A DNA stretch of 64,000 nucleotides from assembly GCA_010645155.1 (NCBI GenBank), contig CM021318.1, positions 6,431,278 through 6,495,277 on the forward strand, read 5' to 3'. Shown here piece by piece: positions 21,471 through 32,487 of the stretch; position 1 is the first letter of the stretch; each line of letters begins with the position of its first letter. Below the pieces are notes generated by a model. The model did no database searches, was not told the origin of the DNA, and saw only the letters and a program-made list of their open reading frames with translations. Source of the DNA: Tigriopus japonicus. Its lineage: Eukaryota > Arthropoda > Copepoda > Harpacticoida > Harpacticidae. Made by a program: the position numbers and the translations under genes.

Positions 21471-23060
21471 TAGGGACAGGGGTTTTAGACGAATAAAACA
21501 GTAAAAACAAACGAAAAAAGACGCTGAGAATTGCCTGATTAGACGAAAAAGACGAACAGAATTGACCAATTAAACGAATAAAAAACGAATAAAAGTTCAC
21601 ATAAGACAAAAAAACGAAAAAAAAATGCTTATAAGACGCAAAAATTGAACCAAATGGATTTCCCAAAAGGGCAAATGAAACGGTTTGACAAGAAGGAAAA
21701 CAACTTAAGTGCCCGTACAACCCACACCCAAGTGACAACTACACTATACAAGTGGGCACCATTCGCGCAAAGCGCGAGCCCTTAGCATGGACAAGTGGCC
21801 ACCATTCGCACAAACCGCGATTCCATAGCATACAAGTGGCCAACATTCGCTCAATGCATAACCCCCTTAGAATGGACAAGTGGCCACTATTTACGCAAAG
21901 CGCCACCCCTCAACATGGACAAGTGGCCCCAATTCGCGCAAAGCGCGACCCCTTAACATGGACAAGTGGCCACCATTCGCGCAAAGTGCGACCCTTTACC
22001 AGTGGCAAGTGGCCACCATTCGCGCAAAGCACGACCCTTAAACAGTGACAAGTGGCCACCATTCCTTCAAGGCGGGCCCTGTACCACGGACAACTTTCCA
22101 CTCTTTGGACCCGGTCCGCGGCTTCCACAGGCTCAGGAGACAAAAACCGTTTTTACAACTCATACTCGGAATTTTTTTTGCAATAATATGGCTAAACCAT
22201 TTTTTCTTGAAATTTTTTTCACCGACACACTTGGCGCAAAGCGCCACATCCATTGGTGCGAAGAGCCACCGCTGGGGCCTAGATGGCGAAGCCAGCTAGT
22301 AAGACGTAAAAGTCGAACCAAATCGATGCCCCAAAAGGCAAATGAAACTATTTTATAAGAAAGAAGACGAATGAAGTGCCCGTACAGACAAAAAAAGACT
22401 TTTGAAACTGCATCCACAGACTAGATGATACCGGGGAAAAATCTGTCTGCTTTTGCAAGAACGGCGAAATCTAGAAAATTTTAAAAGGAAAGTAATTGAT
22501 CGGCAAAAGATTTTTTGTAGTACATATGCCAAATAAAAACCAATAGTTCAAAACTGCCTCTTTTTAAGGCGTGTTTTCTGTTGAGCTGAAGTCAGATCTG
22601 CAGATACATTGATTGTTCTCATAACCAGAAAGCTTTTTCAACCCAAAGGTAATCTTTTCTTTCTGTGTCTGTTGAGCAACACTACTAGTGCAAGTTAATT
22701 TTTAAGTGCGGATTGTATTTTGTTGATGCAAAACCGCAACTGACAATCATACTATTACTTTGGCTTAAGCTTTGGCGTTGAACTTTCTTTGAAGTTATCA
22801 TTTGCTTGAAAAAATGAAAACAACGCTTAAAGAGCTTGAAATCCAAGCAAACCCAAGTTTTTGGCCCATCAAACGAGTAAAGACGAATAAAATTGCCTGA
22901 TTAGATGAAAGAGACGAATGAAATCCAAATAAGAAGTAAAAAATTTCGCGACAAATGAAGGTAAAAAAGACCAAAAAATTAAAAAAAAAAATGAATAAGT
23001 TTATTCGTCTTTATAAGTTCGTTTAGACGTCGTTAAGACGTTTACAGGTTCTTGCCCCTA
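21471..23060. mobile_element. hAT-type element with TAGGGACAGG ends
   Basis: Left end TAGGGACAGGGGTTTTAGAC; the right end in reverse complement reads TAGGGGCAAGAACCTGTAAA. Flanking octamers GTAATAAC and AAAATAAC agree at 6 of 8 positions, fitting an aged 8-bp duplication. The interior has many 'gacgaataaaa' units. Inside, a segment of about 580 bp carrying a minisatellite is bracketed by direct repeats of about 85 bp (21638-21722 and 22305-22388). A second family member is at 28182-29067. Confidence 0.7.
21740..22090 (+). repeat. Minisatellite, about 43-bp unit, about eight copies
   Basis: The unit reads approximately 'acaagtggccaccattcgcg' then 'caaagcgcgaccccttaaca' and a few more bases. 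Many units contain CGCGCAAAGCGCG, a short palindrome. It produces long open frames on both strands that are not genes. Confidence 0.85.
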
Positions 23061-23590
23061 AAAATAACAAATAGTTAAAAAATATAGACAAAAACTGCGC
23101 CCGCCATCAGATGAGTCTAATTGAAAATTCTAGCTTTAAATCAGTCTGGTTTCAAGCAGGCTTCCAAAAACAACCCATTACATTAAACTTACCAAAAATA
23201 TTTGGGTAAATTGGTGTAAACAGAAAAATTACTTAGTAGTGGATGGCTATTACTACATACTATCAAATACTATTATATATTTGGTAAAATATGAAATATT
23301 CAAAGTCCTTGTAGAGTCTTTAAAAATATCAAAGTGGAAAGCCGGAAATTGCATAAGGTTTCAAAATGGAAAAGTAAACTAAAAAGTTTGGATTGGTTTT
23401 GGATTATGTAGGATAGATTTGAACAAATTTTTTGCATATCCGAATCCGACAAGCTTAGACGAATCCGAAAATTCGCGCTAAAATCCGAACAAATCCGAAT
23501 CCGAAAATTCTTGCGTCAATCCAAATCCAATCGGATTTGTATCCGATTGGTTCCGAAAAGTCGTATCCAATGCACAGTTCTAGTTCCAAG

Positions 23591-23697
23591 ACAACTCGAC
23601 CCAGCAGACAACTCGACACAGCGGACCACTCGACCCAGCTGACAACTCAACCCAGGACAACTCGACCCGAAAGACAACTCGAACCAACGGACTAGTT
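23591..23697 (+). repeat. Minisatellite in foldback arm, about 17-bp unit
   Basis: About six units of ACAACTCGACCCAGCAG with variants. Inverted counterparts lie in the right arm (24600-24716), making this the outer arm of foldback F1. Confidence 0.85.
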
Positions 23698-24832
23698 CTT
23701 GTCCAATAGACATGTTTTCTTTTTCCGGTTGTCCGTTGGGCCAAGTCAAGGAGGACTGTATTACATGGAGGGGGACCAAGCAAGGGCGCGTTACTGCGTT
23801 GGTGTGAATTTTCCTGCGTGATAGCTTGGAGTTAATGAAGAAATGTAAAATAATTTGGATTAAGGTCATGTTATTGACATAAGTCATAAAACAAAAGTGT
23901 ACAAAGACTCAATGAGCAATCATTTGAAGCCCAATTGATGTATCTAAAAGAATTGAAATTGTGGTATTTCATTGTATGACGTCAAATATCTTCTAACACC
24001 TAATCTACTGACTTGCTTTTTGATAACGAATGTCCATCTTTTGTTGAAAGCAACATTGTTTTTATCATTGAGATAGTTCTAGGGCATTCTTCCCTTTGAA
24101 CAATGATTTAAATGTTCTTCTCTGTCTTTTTTCAGCACTTAATTGGGGTTCTAAAGACAAAAGAAGATTGTAAAATGTTGAAAATAGATACAAAGAAGAC
24201 TTTTTAGCATTCTACAAAGGGACAAATGCCCTTAAACAATCCCAATGATAGGAATCATGTTGCTTTCAACAAAAGGTGGACAATCACAATCACAAAGCAA
24301 GTCAGTAGATCAGGAGTTTGAAGAAATTTGACTTAACACAATGAAACTACACAGTCTTAATTCTTTGAGAGACATCAATTGGGCATCAAATGATTGCTCA
24401 TTGAATCCTTGTGCACTTTTGTTTTATGGCTTATGTCAATAAAACGACCTTAATCCAAATTATATTGCATTTTTTCATTAACTCCAAGCTATCACGCAGG
24501 AAAATTCACACCAACGCGGTAATGCGCCCTCGCTCAATCCCACTCCACGTAATACAGTCCTCCTTGGCCAAGTTTGTCCTGGGTTGAGTTGGGTGGATCA
24601 TTTTAGTATTACTTCCCTCAAACATTCGTAGAATGTAATTCTTTATTTTGCGCCTGTTAAAGTTGGACCGAGTTGTCCACCGGGTCGAATTGTCAATTGG
24701 GTCGAGTTGTCCTGTCACTGCTTATGAATTATGACCATATATGAAAAATATAATCATATTAGTATTACTTCCCTCAAACATTTATAAGGTGTGATCATAT
24801 TTGAGGAATAGTTCAGAGCACTATCATAACTA

Positions 24833-25268
24833 ACAGAGTACGGTCATAAAGTGCGCCATCTAGTCGATTTCATGCAGCAACAGCTCGCAGTTCCCATGAT
24901 TCACATATTTTTGAAGATTGCAACGGTCAATCATCAGTTTTGGACAAACTAAAGTATCTCAAATGTTGACTGAGTATTGTCAATGGACCTGTGGTGTTTT
25001 TTGTTGAAATTATTGGTAAATTCCCTTTCAAATTGGCACGGAAATCTGACTATTGAAAAGGTAATTCAGGCATGATCTATGCCAAAATTCATCAGAAAAA
25101 CACTTTAAGTTCTATTAGGAGATCCGCCATCAACATTTTAGGCACTTTAGTTTGTCCAAAACTGATGAATGACCGTTGCAATCTTCAAAAATATGTGTAT
25201 TATGGGAATTGCGAGATGTTGCCACATAAAATCCACTAGATGGCGCACTTGATGACCGTACACTGTTA
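24833..25268. repeat. Foldback element F2, intact copy
   Basis: Inverted ends TAACAGAGTACGGTCAT / ATGACCGTACACTGTTA continue inward through 'agtgcgccatctagt', 'tttttgaagattgcaacggt' and 'tcagttttggacaaactaaa' and their complements, about 120 bp per arm. The loop is about 130 bp. The diverged, interrupted copy is at 3231-3995. Confidence 0.75.
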
Positions 25269-25896
25269 TCATTGTGCTCTAGAATAGTTTGTCTTTTCCC
25301 TATCATATTCATAGTCCACAATTTCTGTTTAATTTATAGTTTGTAAATTCCTTGTATTCAACCAAAAGTCTTCTCCTAATAATGCGATGTAAGCACTGCC
25401 ATATGGGCAACACTTAGGTTTTTCCGAAACACGGTTCAATAGACACCGCGCCCATTCTGGCTTTCTTTCTTGTTTGATTCTGAATGTTCTGTAGAGTTAA
25501 ATGCACATCTTTTTATAGTTTATCGAAATTTTGGATACGTCTTTTAATTTTCCTATTTATTGTTTATTGTTGAGTCCACTCAAGCATCGTCAAGATGAGA
25601 TAGAGTATTGGATAGAACCGGGATAATGGATAGTCCAATTAATGATGAATGAAAATTTAGAACAAGGTCAAGAAAATGAAAAGATCACAAGCGATTAATC
25701 AAGAAAAGTACTACATGAATACAAAAACATCCACTAATTAAAAGACTTGATTGGTCAGGCCTTGCTTGAAGGAACTCACGGTTCGCACACTTCTGAGAGC
25801 AAGGGGTAAGACGTTCCAGAGACGAGCCATTCGAATAAAATCGAAAAAACGAATTTCCGGTGCCATTTTTTCAAAAAAAAATTGAAAGGTAGAGTC
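25269..25896. other. Intergenic, nothing recognised
   Basis: No supported feature. Confidence 0.4.
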
Positions 25897-25897
25897 T

Positions 25898-26190
25898 ACT
25901 GATGTGTTTTGAGTTGGATTTTTGGCAGAGTTTTGCCATTTTGGTTTTTAGGGTCAAAAATCTGACCACAACTAAACTTTTCAACAAGCAATAGACCTTA
26001 TAGCACTGCCGACTCGAAATCCATTTTTATAACTATCGATGAAATTCGAAATCGAACTAGTTTGAGTGTTGCCATTTTGGTCCCTGTTAGGTCTTTTCAA
26101 AAAGTTCAATACAATCTGCCCTTTTTAACAGCAAGAAATTTCCGAGTTTAAACTGGCAGGACTCTTGGTTCGAAACACATCACTAATAGT
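25898..26190 (+). repeat. MITE-1 copy
   Basis: Begins 'tactgatgtgttttgagttg' and ends 'ggttcgaaacacatcacta', inverted ends in the same form as at 53332-53640. The interior is shared throughout. No coding capacity. Confidence 0.8.
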
Positions 26191-26740
26191 AGTCCGCCTT
26201 GACTCTACGTATATCTGGCAAAAGCTTTGGAGTCCTGCAACCTCACATGAGAGGTTGCAGAACTGGAGTCACCAATTTACGTCAAAAAAAGTATTTTTCT
26301 CCCTCCGATCCACCTTTGCTTAAAAGCATATTCTTTATCTCCAGAACCGCCATGTTTCTGAAGTATTTTTATGACTCGCAAGTTTTCTATTCCCAAACCA
26401 ACCTGTACAGTACAAAAAGGAGGAGGTCACAGAAATTACCAAAACACGCTATTTCACAACAGTTTTGAAAATTGCAAAGTTGTGGAAAATCTTCGGGAAA
26501 TTTAATTCAAATAAAAGAGGAGAGTTTTTTGAAGAGGTCAAGAAAAGTGGTTATTTAAATCTGCAAATGTTATTGTTGAAATTGGACCATTTAAACTTAA
26601 ATTGCTCAGCTCCTAATTAATAAATTTTGATTTCCTTTCAATTCACCCGACAACTTAATGCATTGATGTTCTTTAAATATGCGCACAGTCTTTTCCACAA
26701 ACGAATCTCGCGGTCGGAAGATCTTTTTTTACGTCACTAG
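26191..26740. other. Intergenic, nothing recognised
   Basis: An open frame of 89 codons starting at 26199 has no motif that I recognise and begins inside a repeat flank. Confidence 0.35.
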
Positions 26741-27170
26741 TTATGACTCTCAGACAATGGAGGTTGTGATGTTGAGCAAATATCGTCCATGAGGGATTTA
26801 GGAGTTGTCATCCAAGATGATGGAAAGTTTGATGAGCATATCCAGTTAAAAGTGGGGTAGGCATTTCAAACATGTGGCTGGATCTATATCACTTTCAAGT
26901 CCAGAGATAGAATTACGATGCTAACTCTGTACAAGTCGATTGTTCAGCCTCATCTTCCAATGAGTTCGGCAGATTTGCAAAAGGTCGAGCAGGTTCAAAG
27001 ATATTTTAATAGGAACATCTCAGGAATGACAGGAGTCTCGTAGTAGGAGAGACTCCAGAAGTTAGGGTTGTACAGTACTCACAGAAGATATGAAAGGTAT
27101 CTGATATTGTATGTCTTCAAGAGCATTCATGGCTCTCTCCTAACCCACGATTTGAGGTCAGCTCTATGTT
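26741..27170 (+). pseudogene. Non-LTR retrotransposon reverse-transcriptase C-terminal relic
   Basis: One continuous frame (interrupted by three in-frame stops) reads like the region after the catalytic domain of jockey/CR1-type reverse transcriptases: MRDLGVVIQDDGKF, then FKSRDR and LTLYKSIVQPHL, then DLQKVEQVQRYFNRNISGM, then ERLQKLGLYS and LYVFKSIHGSLL. The spacing and order fit that family. Stops are single-codon changes without a frameshift, so decay is by point mutation. The catalytic FADD-type part is not present upstream. Confidence 0.8.
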
Positions 27171-27554
27171 GAACTTTTAAATCAACCAAAGCTCGATTTT
27201 CATAGTATACTAATTAGTAAGCTTAGAAGACAAAAAAGGACATCTATACTCGCCTAAACAGTTCATACTTCCTCTAAATTTTTGTTGGTCACAAAATTTT
27301 GATCCTCAAACATTTCTTCCGAATCCAACATAAAATAAAAAAATGCCTTGTTGTTCCGCTGCAAATGGATTACACTGAAGAATTCTTTTTAACGTTAGTG
27401 CTGTTTGTGGCTCCATCGGACAACTTGATATTTCTTTGACTTCTATTAATTGCTGGCGTTAAAATTTCTACTTTAATTGCTGAAAGTGCTAGAAAGCCAT
27501 CCACCTGGGTGACCTAAAAAGACTTGAGAAGAAATTTGAAACAAGAACTAATGT
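27171..27554. other. Intergenic, nothing recognised
   Basis: No supported feature. Confidence 0.35.
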
Positions 27555-27964
27555 CATTACTGCCAAAAGAGAAACCAAACCGAAAGTTGCCGCCAAAAGA
27601 GGGCTTAACTGATACCGAAACCGATATCACTTGACTACAAAATTATATGGATTCATAATTCACCATGAAATTGTGTTCCTGATGTGTTTGAAGTTGATAA
27701 ATTATTTTTTTTTACTTGGAAAAATTCAAAGATTTTGTAAACAAGAAAATCTTAAATTTTTCTTTCAAACTCCATTCTAGCAGTGCGTGCCTGCTACTGA
27801 TGTGCTTCGAGTTCGCTTTTTGGAATAGTTTTGCCAGTTTGTTCCTTTGGGGTAAAAATCTTTCCTCAACTAGATTTCTTAAATGGCAAAAAACACCCAA
27901 TCTCCTCGTAAAATATGGCAACATTGCCAACTCAAAGTACATCAGTAAACTACTTATAGTTATT

Positions 27965-28177
27965 GGGTCCTTTAAGGAGCAGCTGACTGGGAGGTCACAG
28001 TACATAAGACTGGGAGGTCACCTTAGTAATACAGCTCCAGAAATTGCACCATGACACAAACATGTGACCCATTTTCGAGCTTCTAAAGGTATATTGGACA
28101 ATTTAGAACAGAAATTTTGTGCATCAAAGCTCAAAGGTTGCACGTGATTTCCATTTCACTGGTTGCGCTTGAAGGAC
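27965..28177. repeat. MITE-2 copy inside MITE-1
   Basis: Starts GGGTCCTTTAAGGAGCAGCT and ends 'ggttgcgcttgaaggact', matching the copy at 11071-11285 along its length with few differences. Confidence 0.8.
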
Positions 28178-28181
28178 TCAA

Positions 28182-29067
28182 TAGGGACAGGAACTTTAGA
28201 CGAATAAACGTATTCGTCTTTTTTACCCTTATTCGTCGCGACAAATTTATTCGTCTAATTTGGATTTTATTCGTCTTTTTTCGTCTAATCCGGCAATTTT
28301 ACTCAATTTTTTTCGTCTGATTAGTGAAAAATGGAACAATTTCTTGGATTTTAAGTTTTTTTCTCAAATTTTAAATTAAGTAGACACTTCCAAAAAAGTT
28401 CAACGCCAAAACTTGGGCCAAAGTAAAAGTTTGATTGTCAGTTGCGTTTTTGCTCGAACAAAATATGATCCACACTTAAATTTTAACTTGTAGGGTTTCC
28501 TGACAGACACGGAAAGAAATGGCCACTATTGGTTTGAAAAAAGCTATCCGACTATGCGAACAATTAAGTGTCAGCAAATTTGCCATAAAATATTGCTCAA
28601 CTAAAAACGTTGAAAATAGGGCGATTTTGAACTCTTTTTGAACAGGTTTTTTTTTTAATTGATATTTACCACTGACCATTTCTTGCTCATTTGGCACTTT
28701 TCCTTCCTTTCTTTTGTATATTTTGTCGTTTTACACAGAGCAGGTGTTTCCCCTCAATTGGGACACACTTTTCGTCTACTTTATGGGCAGCAGTTTAAGG
28801 CTCATTGTAACCTCTTTACAGGCAATTCGTTAGTTTTTTTTACCGTGAAAGACAGTTTTTTTTTTCGTTAAATGAAGCCTTTTATTCGTCTTTTTTCGTT
28901 TCATCGGGCAATTTTATTCGTCTTTTTTCATTTAGTCGGGGAATTTTATTCGTCTTTTTTCATTTAATCGGGGAATTTTATTCGTCTTTTTTCGTCTAAT
29001 TGGTAAACTTTATTCCTCTTTTTTCGTCTAATTTGACAGTTTTATTCGTTTAAACTTCCTGTCTCTA
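28182..29067. mobile_element. hAT-type element with TAGGGACAGG ends (second copy)
   Basis: Left end TAGGGACAGGAACTTTAGAC; right end in reverse complement TAGAGACAGGAAGTTTAAAC. Same family as 21471-23060. Flanking octamers do not match, so either the duplication is lost or the left neighbour was deleted. No transposase. Confidence 0.7.
28860..29065 (+). repeat. Minisatellite, about 32-bp unit
   Basis: Five to six units of 'ggggaattttattcgtcttt' continuing 'tttcatttaatc', within the right end of the hAT element. Confidence 0.8.
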
Positions 29068-29235
29068 CTTATAAAACAACCTTCCTTTTTGAATAGGAAT
29101 TAAACTTCGAGGCAAAAATGGCAGCACTCCCAGATCTCTAAACCACTCTAGTCTGTACTTCAGAAGCACAACCGAAGCCTAAATCGAGACCAAATTTTCG
29201 TCCGAAAGCGCGTTTGGTCCTTCACTACATGACAG

Positions 29236-29708
29236 TGATGTAGGGCTCTTGAGACCATTTAGAAAAATTGTTTATACTTCATTGTTTAAATCATCGAGCA
29301 TTAAATTGATAATATATTGTAGGTTGAGCAAAATGAAGGATGTAATCCTCAAGTATATTTACCATATTTAAGTCGAACTTTTTCAGAGTAATCACCCACG
29401 TTATGTTCAAGGACCATACTAAAAATCCATTTTCTGAGACTCTTCCATATTGCACAGTACGCCACATAATTAGTTCAGGTATCCTTATTCAGGTACTTGG
29501 AGTTTACTAAAATCAAGTTTGATTACCATTATTCAAATTTAAATACAATTAGGCAATCATCTGCATTTGCGTTATGTCAACTGCGCTAAATTTCCTAGGT
29601 AATTCGTTTTATATTTAAACTTTTAGCTTTCACTCTTTGGTGGAAGAATTACCGCTACCATGAATCTTAAACGACAAATAAGTTACTCATTTTTTGGTTG
29701 ATGGTGTT
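29236..29708. other. Intergenic, nothing recognised
   Basis: No supported feature. Confidence 0.4.
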
Positions 29709-30360
29709 GCAATGGGGGATGCAGGGGGAGGTTTGAGTGATCTCTTCAAAAATCTTATCGCGGGCGGATGAAAGAAGAGAAAAGGCTTGTTTGGCAACAG
29801 TGGGTGGCTCGTGAGAATTTGGGCAGTTTAAGGCTTTTCGCAATTTACAGACCGCCCTTGCGAATTAGATGCCATGAAAAATGTCGAATTGCAAGTTTGA
29901 ACACCTTTGGTTAGGATTTTGGAATAAAATGCACACTTTATTGGCTCGTTCTTGCACGAGAAAATTCTTAACAAAAGGCCACTTTTTGGGTAAGTAAAAG
30001 TGTAAGTGATGTTATAAGCACTGATTTGTATTGTAAAGCTCCAAAACCATCATGGTATCAAACAAAATGCCGTTTTTTGTACGTGTTTCTCTTCAATATC
30101 AAAGGTCTTTTTTAAGTGCTTGCCATTTTTTGATCAAAAGAATAATTTTGCAAATTCTTACAAAACCGAGAGTCAAAATGTCCAAACTGGCAATTCGACA
30201 ATTTTTGTAGCATCTAAGTCATAAGGGCGGTCTGTAAAACGCGAAAACCCTTGCACCGACCAAAATCTTACATTGACGAACAAGCCTTTTCTCTTCTTTC
30301 ATCCGCCCGCGATAAGATTTTGAAGAGATCACTCAAACCTCCCCCTGCATCCCCCATTGC
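29709..30360. mobile_element. 652-bp element with long near-identical inverted ends
   Basis: The first about 84 bases (starting GCAATGGGGGATGCAGGGGG) recur inverted at the right end with essentially one indel and one end mismatch. Weaker inverted matches continue inward to about 29900 and 30175. The high identity of the arms suggests a young insertion. No coding capacity beyond a 69-codon frame reading through the arm. No obvious target duplication. Confidence 0.8.
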
Positions 30361-30865
30361 CGAAGATTTGGACAAGGGCTCGTTTTTGATATTTGTTGTA
30401 CCTAATAAGGGTTTAAATTATCTCTCAGTTTTGTCCTTTTGGAAAATAAGCTTAGTGTGAATCAACTGGACTTCGCGCAATCGAGATCTTTCAATTTTGC
30501 AAATTTCTGCTATACACCCTAATTCCCTTTAATCTTACCTACAAATTGCTATATTTCAAAAACCTTTCTGAATTCCATTTTCTCAATGAGCCAAAGCCTG
30601 TGAAACCACCCCAAGCATCAATAATGCTCTAATAGTGTTTCATTGGAGGGTAAAAACCATGAAGCCATGACGAACCGGTCAGTTCTTAAGAAGCCAGTCC
30701 CACCCAAGCTCTTGCCACACTTTTGTTCGTGCATGATTTGCAATTTCACACCCTCGTTTTAGCAACACTTGCTACCAACCACCGTCAAAAACAGGGGAAG
30801 GAAGGAACTAAGCGAGCAACCATGCTGCCAGATCTTCATCTCGTGCTCGATTTGACATTCGTCAA

Positions 30866-30899
30866 TAAATACCTGATGCTCTTTGCTCTTTCTATCAGT
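30866..30899 (+). promoter_or_regulatory. Core promoter of secreted zipper protein gene 2
   Basis: TAAATA (30866-30871) and initiator TCAGT (30895-30899) are spaced as in paralog 1 (31 bases to the A). The surrounding sequence 'gacattcgtcaataaatacc' is identical in both genes. Predicted leader about 88 bases to the ATG. Confidence 0.8.
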
Positions 30900-30984
30900 T
30901 TGATCCTGGAGCTTGCTCGGTGCAGTTGGGAACACATTTCTTTCCGTTCAATTGATCTTGAAATCCAGTCTAGCCAAGGCAGAT

Positions 30985-32282
30985 ATGGTAAGACATGAAC
31001 TCAATCTCTTTCTCAAGGTCTTGGACTCTATTCAATGTTCTTCATTTGGTGCGCTAATTGAATTTGAACAATTGAATGGAAACTTTGTACAAAGTTTGAT
31101 TGATTGATTGAGTTGTCTCGTGCAGGAATCATTTACGAATCGTGACATTTAAGAGGAACTGTTAGCTATAAAATTGATTTAACTCAAGCTATCCCATGCT
31201 TTACAACACTTTACAACAATTTTATCACTATGGAAAAGTTCAGACTGACATTCCAGGGAAAAACTGACCAGAATCTGTTTTTGCCAATCTGACATTTTTC
31301 CTAGCATTTCCAACTTGTTTCGTCGGAAACTTAACAACATAACCTTATCTAGAGGGACGTTGGTCAAGGTTTCAAAAATAAAGTACGGTATTTTTTGTTT
31401 CCTTTATAGATAAGCTTAAAACCTTTGATTTTTGGGCTTGTTCTCTTCTCATGGGCGCCTTTCAATGAAGCCTTGTTCAACAAGGGTGGTGGCCGCAGCC
31501 GTCCTCGTGTCCATTGTACAACTCACTATGAAACCACATACGTGACCATTTATGAGACCATCTACCAGCCAAAATGTTCAACCACTTATGAGGATAAGTG
31601 CTCCACCACTTATGAGACAGAGTATGAGACCACTTATGAGCAGCAATGCAGTCTCTCTTACTCTAACGAATGCAACACGGTTTACGACACCTCTTACAAA
31701 TCTGAATGTGAGACCAAGTACATCCAAAAGTGTACGCCTACCACTAATACTGTCTATGAAGAGCAATGCCTCACAAGCTCCAAAACTGTATGCGACCAAT
31801 CTGGTGGGGGCGGTGGGGGATCAGGATATGACGACCCTTACTCTTACGAATCAAGCTATGGTGCTCCCCAAAAGCCCGTGTGCCGGTCCATCCCAACTCA
31901 ATCCTGCAAACAGGTCCCCAAGCAAGTTCACCAACAATCCTGTTCCAATGTTCCTCAACAGGATTGTCATCAGGTGCCCGTCCAGGTGCCCAGACAAGAA
32001 TGCAAGCAAGTGCCCCATCAAAACTGTCAACAGGTTCCCAAACAAGTTCCCAAGCAAGTGCCCCGGCAATCTTGCCGAAAGGTGCCCAGGGAATCTTGTC
32101 ATGACATAGCTGTTCAGGTGCCCAAACAAGTGCCCCAGCAGACCCCTAGGCAAATCTGCAGCGGATATGGCAGTGGCGGTGGAGGCGGCAAAGGTGGTTT
32201 TGGAGGCGGAAAGGGATTCGGGGGAGGCAGTGGGGGTGGCGGTGGATATGGTCCTCCTCCCTATGGTTATGGTTACCATTGA
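30985..32282 (+). CDS. Secreted Cys/Tyr/Pro/Gly-rich protein with mirror-symmetric cysteine arms (paralog 2)
   Basis: The ATG (30985-30987) is again directly followed by an intron, here 422 bp (30988-31409). Exon 2 (31410-32282) completes a 291-residue protein. Signal peptide 1-22 (cut after NEA), arm 1 at residues 37-129, linker 29 residues, arm 2 at 159-251, Gly-rich tail of 40 residues. All 18 Cys and both spacing series are identical to paralog 1, while the linker and especially the tail are shorter. The two off-pattern positions in arm 2 (His and Ala instead of Pro) and in arm 1 (Thr and Ser instead of Tyr) are also conserved. The differences show that selection holds the arm register rather than the Gly-rich parts. 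Function is not known to me; see paralog 1. Confidence 0.9.
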
Positions 32283-32421
32283 AAATCAATTTAACGCATC
32301 TATTTATTTAAGATATATAAAATGCATCACCCTGTCATAATGTCGCGTAATTGCTCAAACCTAGTCAAGTGATTAGGGACTCTGATGACATTTGCAATAT
32401 GTTTTACTACTGCTTTTTAAA

Positions 32422-32427
32422 AATAAA
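32422..32427 (+). terminator. Polyadenylation signal AATAAA of paralog 2
   Basis: AATAAA 140 bases after the stop, at a distance like that in paralog 1. Confidence 0.6.
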
Positions 32428-32487
32428 CACCATCACCTCAAAAAATTCATCCTACAAAAGAGTTGTTTTTGGTAGGTGTGTGGTGTG

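Larger units (their letters stand above)
20516..23582. mobile_element. hAT-like element inserted in the tip of foldback F1
   Basis: Terminal inverted repeats TAGAGCTGTGCAT / ATGCACAGTTCTA (12 of 13 match). The octamer GTTCCAAG sits immediately outside the right end (23583-23590) and three bases outside the left end (20505-20512), consistent with an 8-bp duplication plus a small change. Subterminal zones (20570-20900 and 23440-23570) are filled with degenerate ATCCGA units. No transposase is recognisable. A solo left end occurs at about 44406-44445. Confidence 0.75.
20503..24718. mobile_element. Foldback (FB-like) element F1 with 9-bp target duplication, interrupted
   Basis: The nonamer TGCTTATGA occurs flush outside both ends (20494-20502, 24719-24727). 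The outer arms carry short tandem repeats of ACAACTCGACCC (left 23591-23697, right inverted 24600-24716). Next inward are inverted unique segments of about 400 bp each ('ggaggactgtatta', 'cgttggtgtgaattttc', 'aagtcataaaacaaaagtg'). Arms with tandem repeats and a 9-bp duplication resemble Drosophila FB elements. Without the 3.07-kb hAT-like insertion near its left tip the element is about 1.15 kb. A single-arm relative lies at 62285-62750. Confidence 0.8.
27797..29145 (+). repeat. MITE-1 copy inside MITE-3, itself interrupted
   Basis: The left portion (27797-27964) and right portion (about 29068-29145, 'ttaaacttcgaggcaaaaat', 'ggcagcactcc', 'ccactctagt') are the two halves of MITE-1 by comparison with 53332-53640. 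Confidence 0.7.
27555..29235. repeat. MITE-3 copy broken by nested insertions
   Basis: The left part (27555-27796) has 'aaccgaaag', 'gagggcttaact' and 'caaactccattctagcagtg'; the right part (29146-29235) has 'gtccgaaagcgcgtttggtc' and 'cttcacta'. Put together they match the order of the intact copy at 63299-63612. MITE-1, MITE-2 and a hAT element lie in between. Confidence 0.7.

Noticed and set aside
21752..22358. Several plus- and minus-strand frames of 70-130 aa
   Set aside because: They are translations of the 43-bp minisatellite and its flanks inside a transposable element.
30251..30460. 69-aa frame starting MHRPKSYIDEQ
   Set aside because: Most of it is the inverted terminal repeat of the 652-bp element.
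31552..32279. Open frames of 185 aa (plus) and 142 aa (minus) over the second zipper gene
   Set aside because: Same reason: frame shadows of a repetitive coding sequence.
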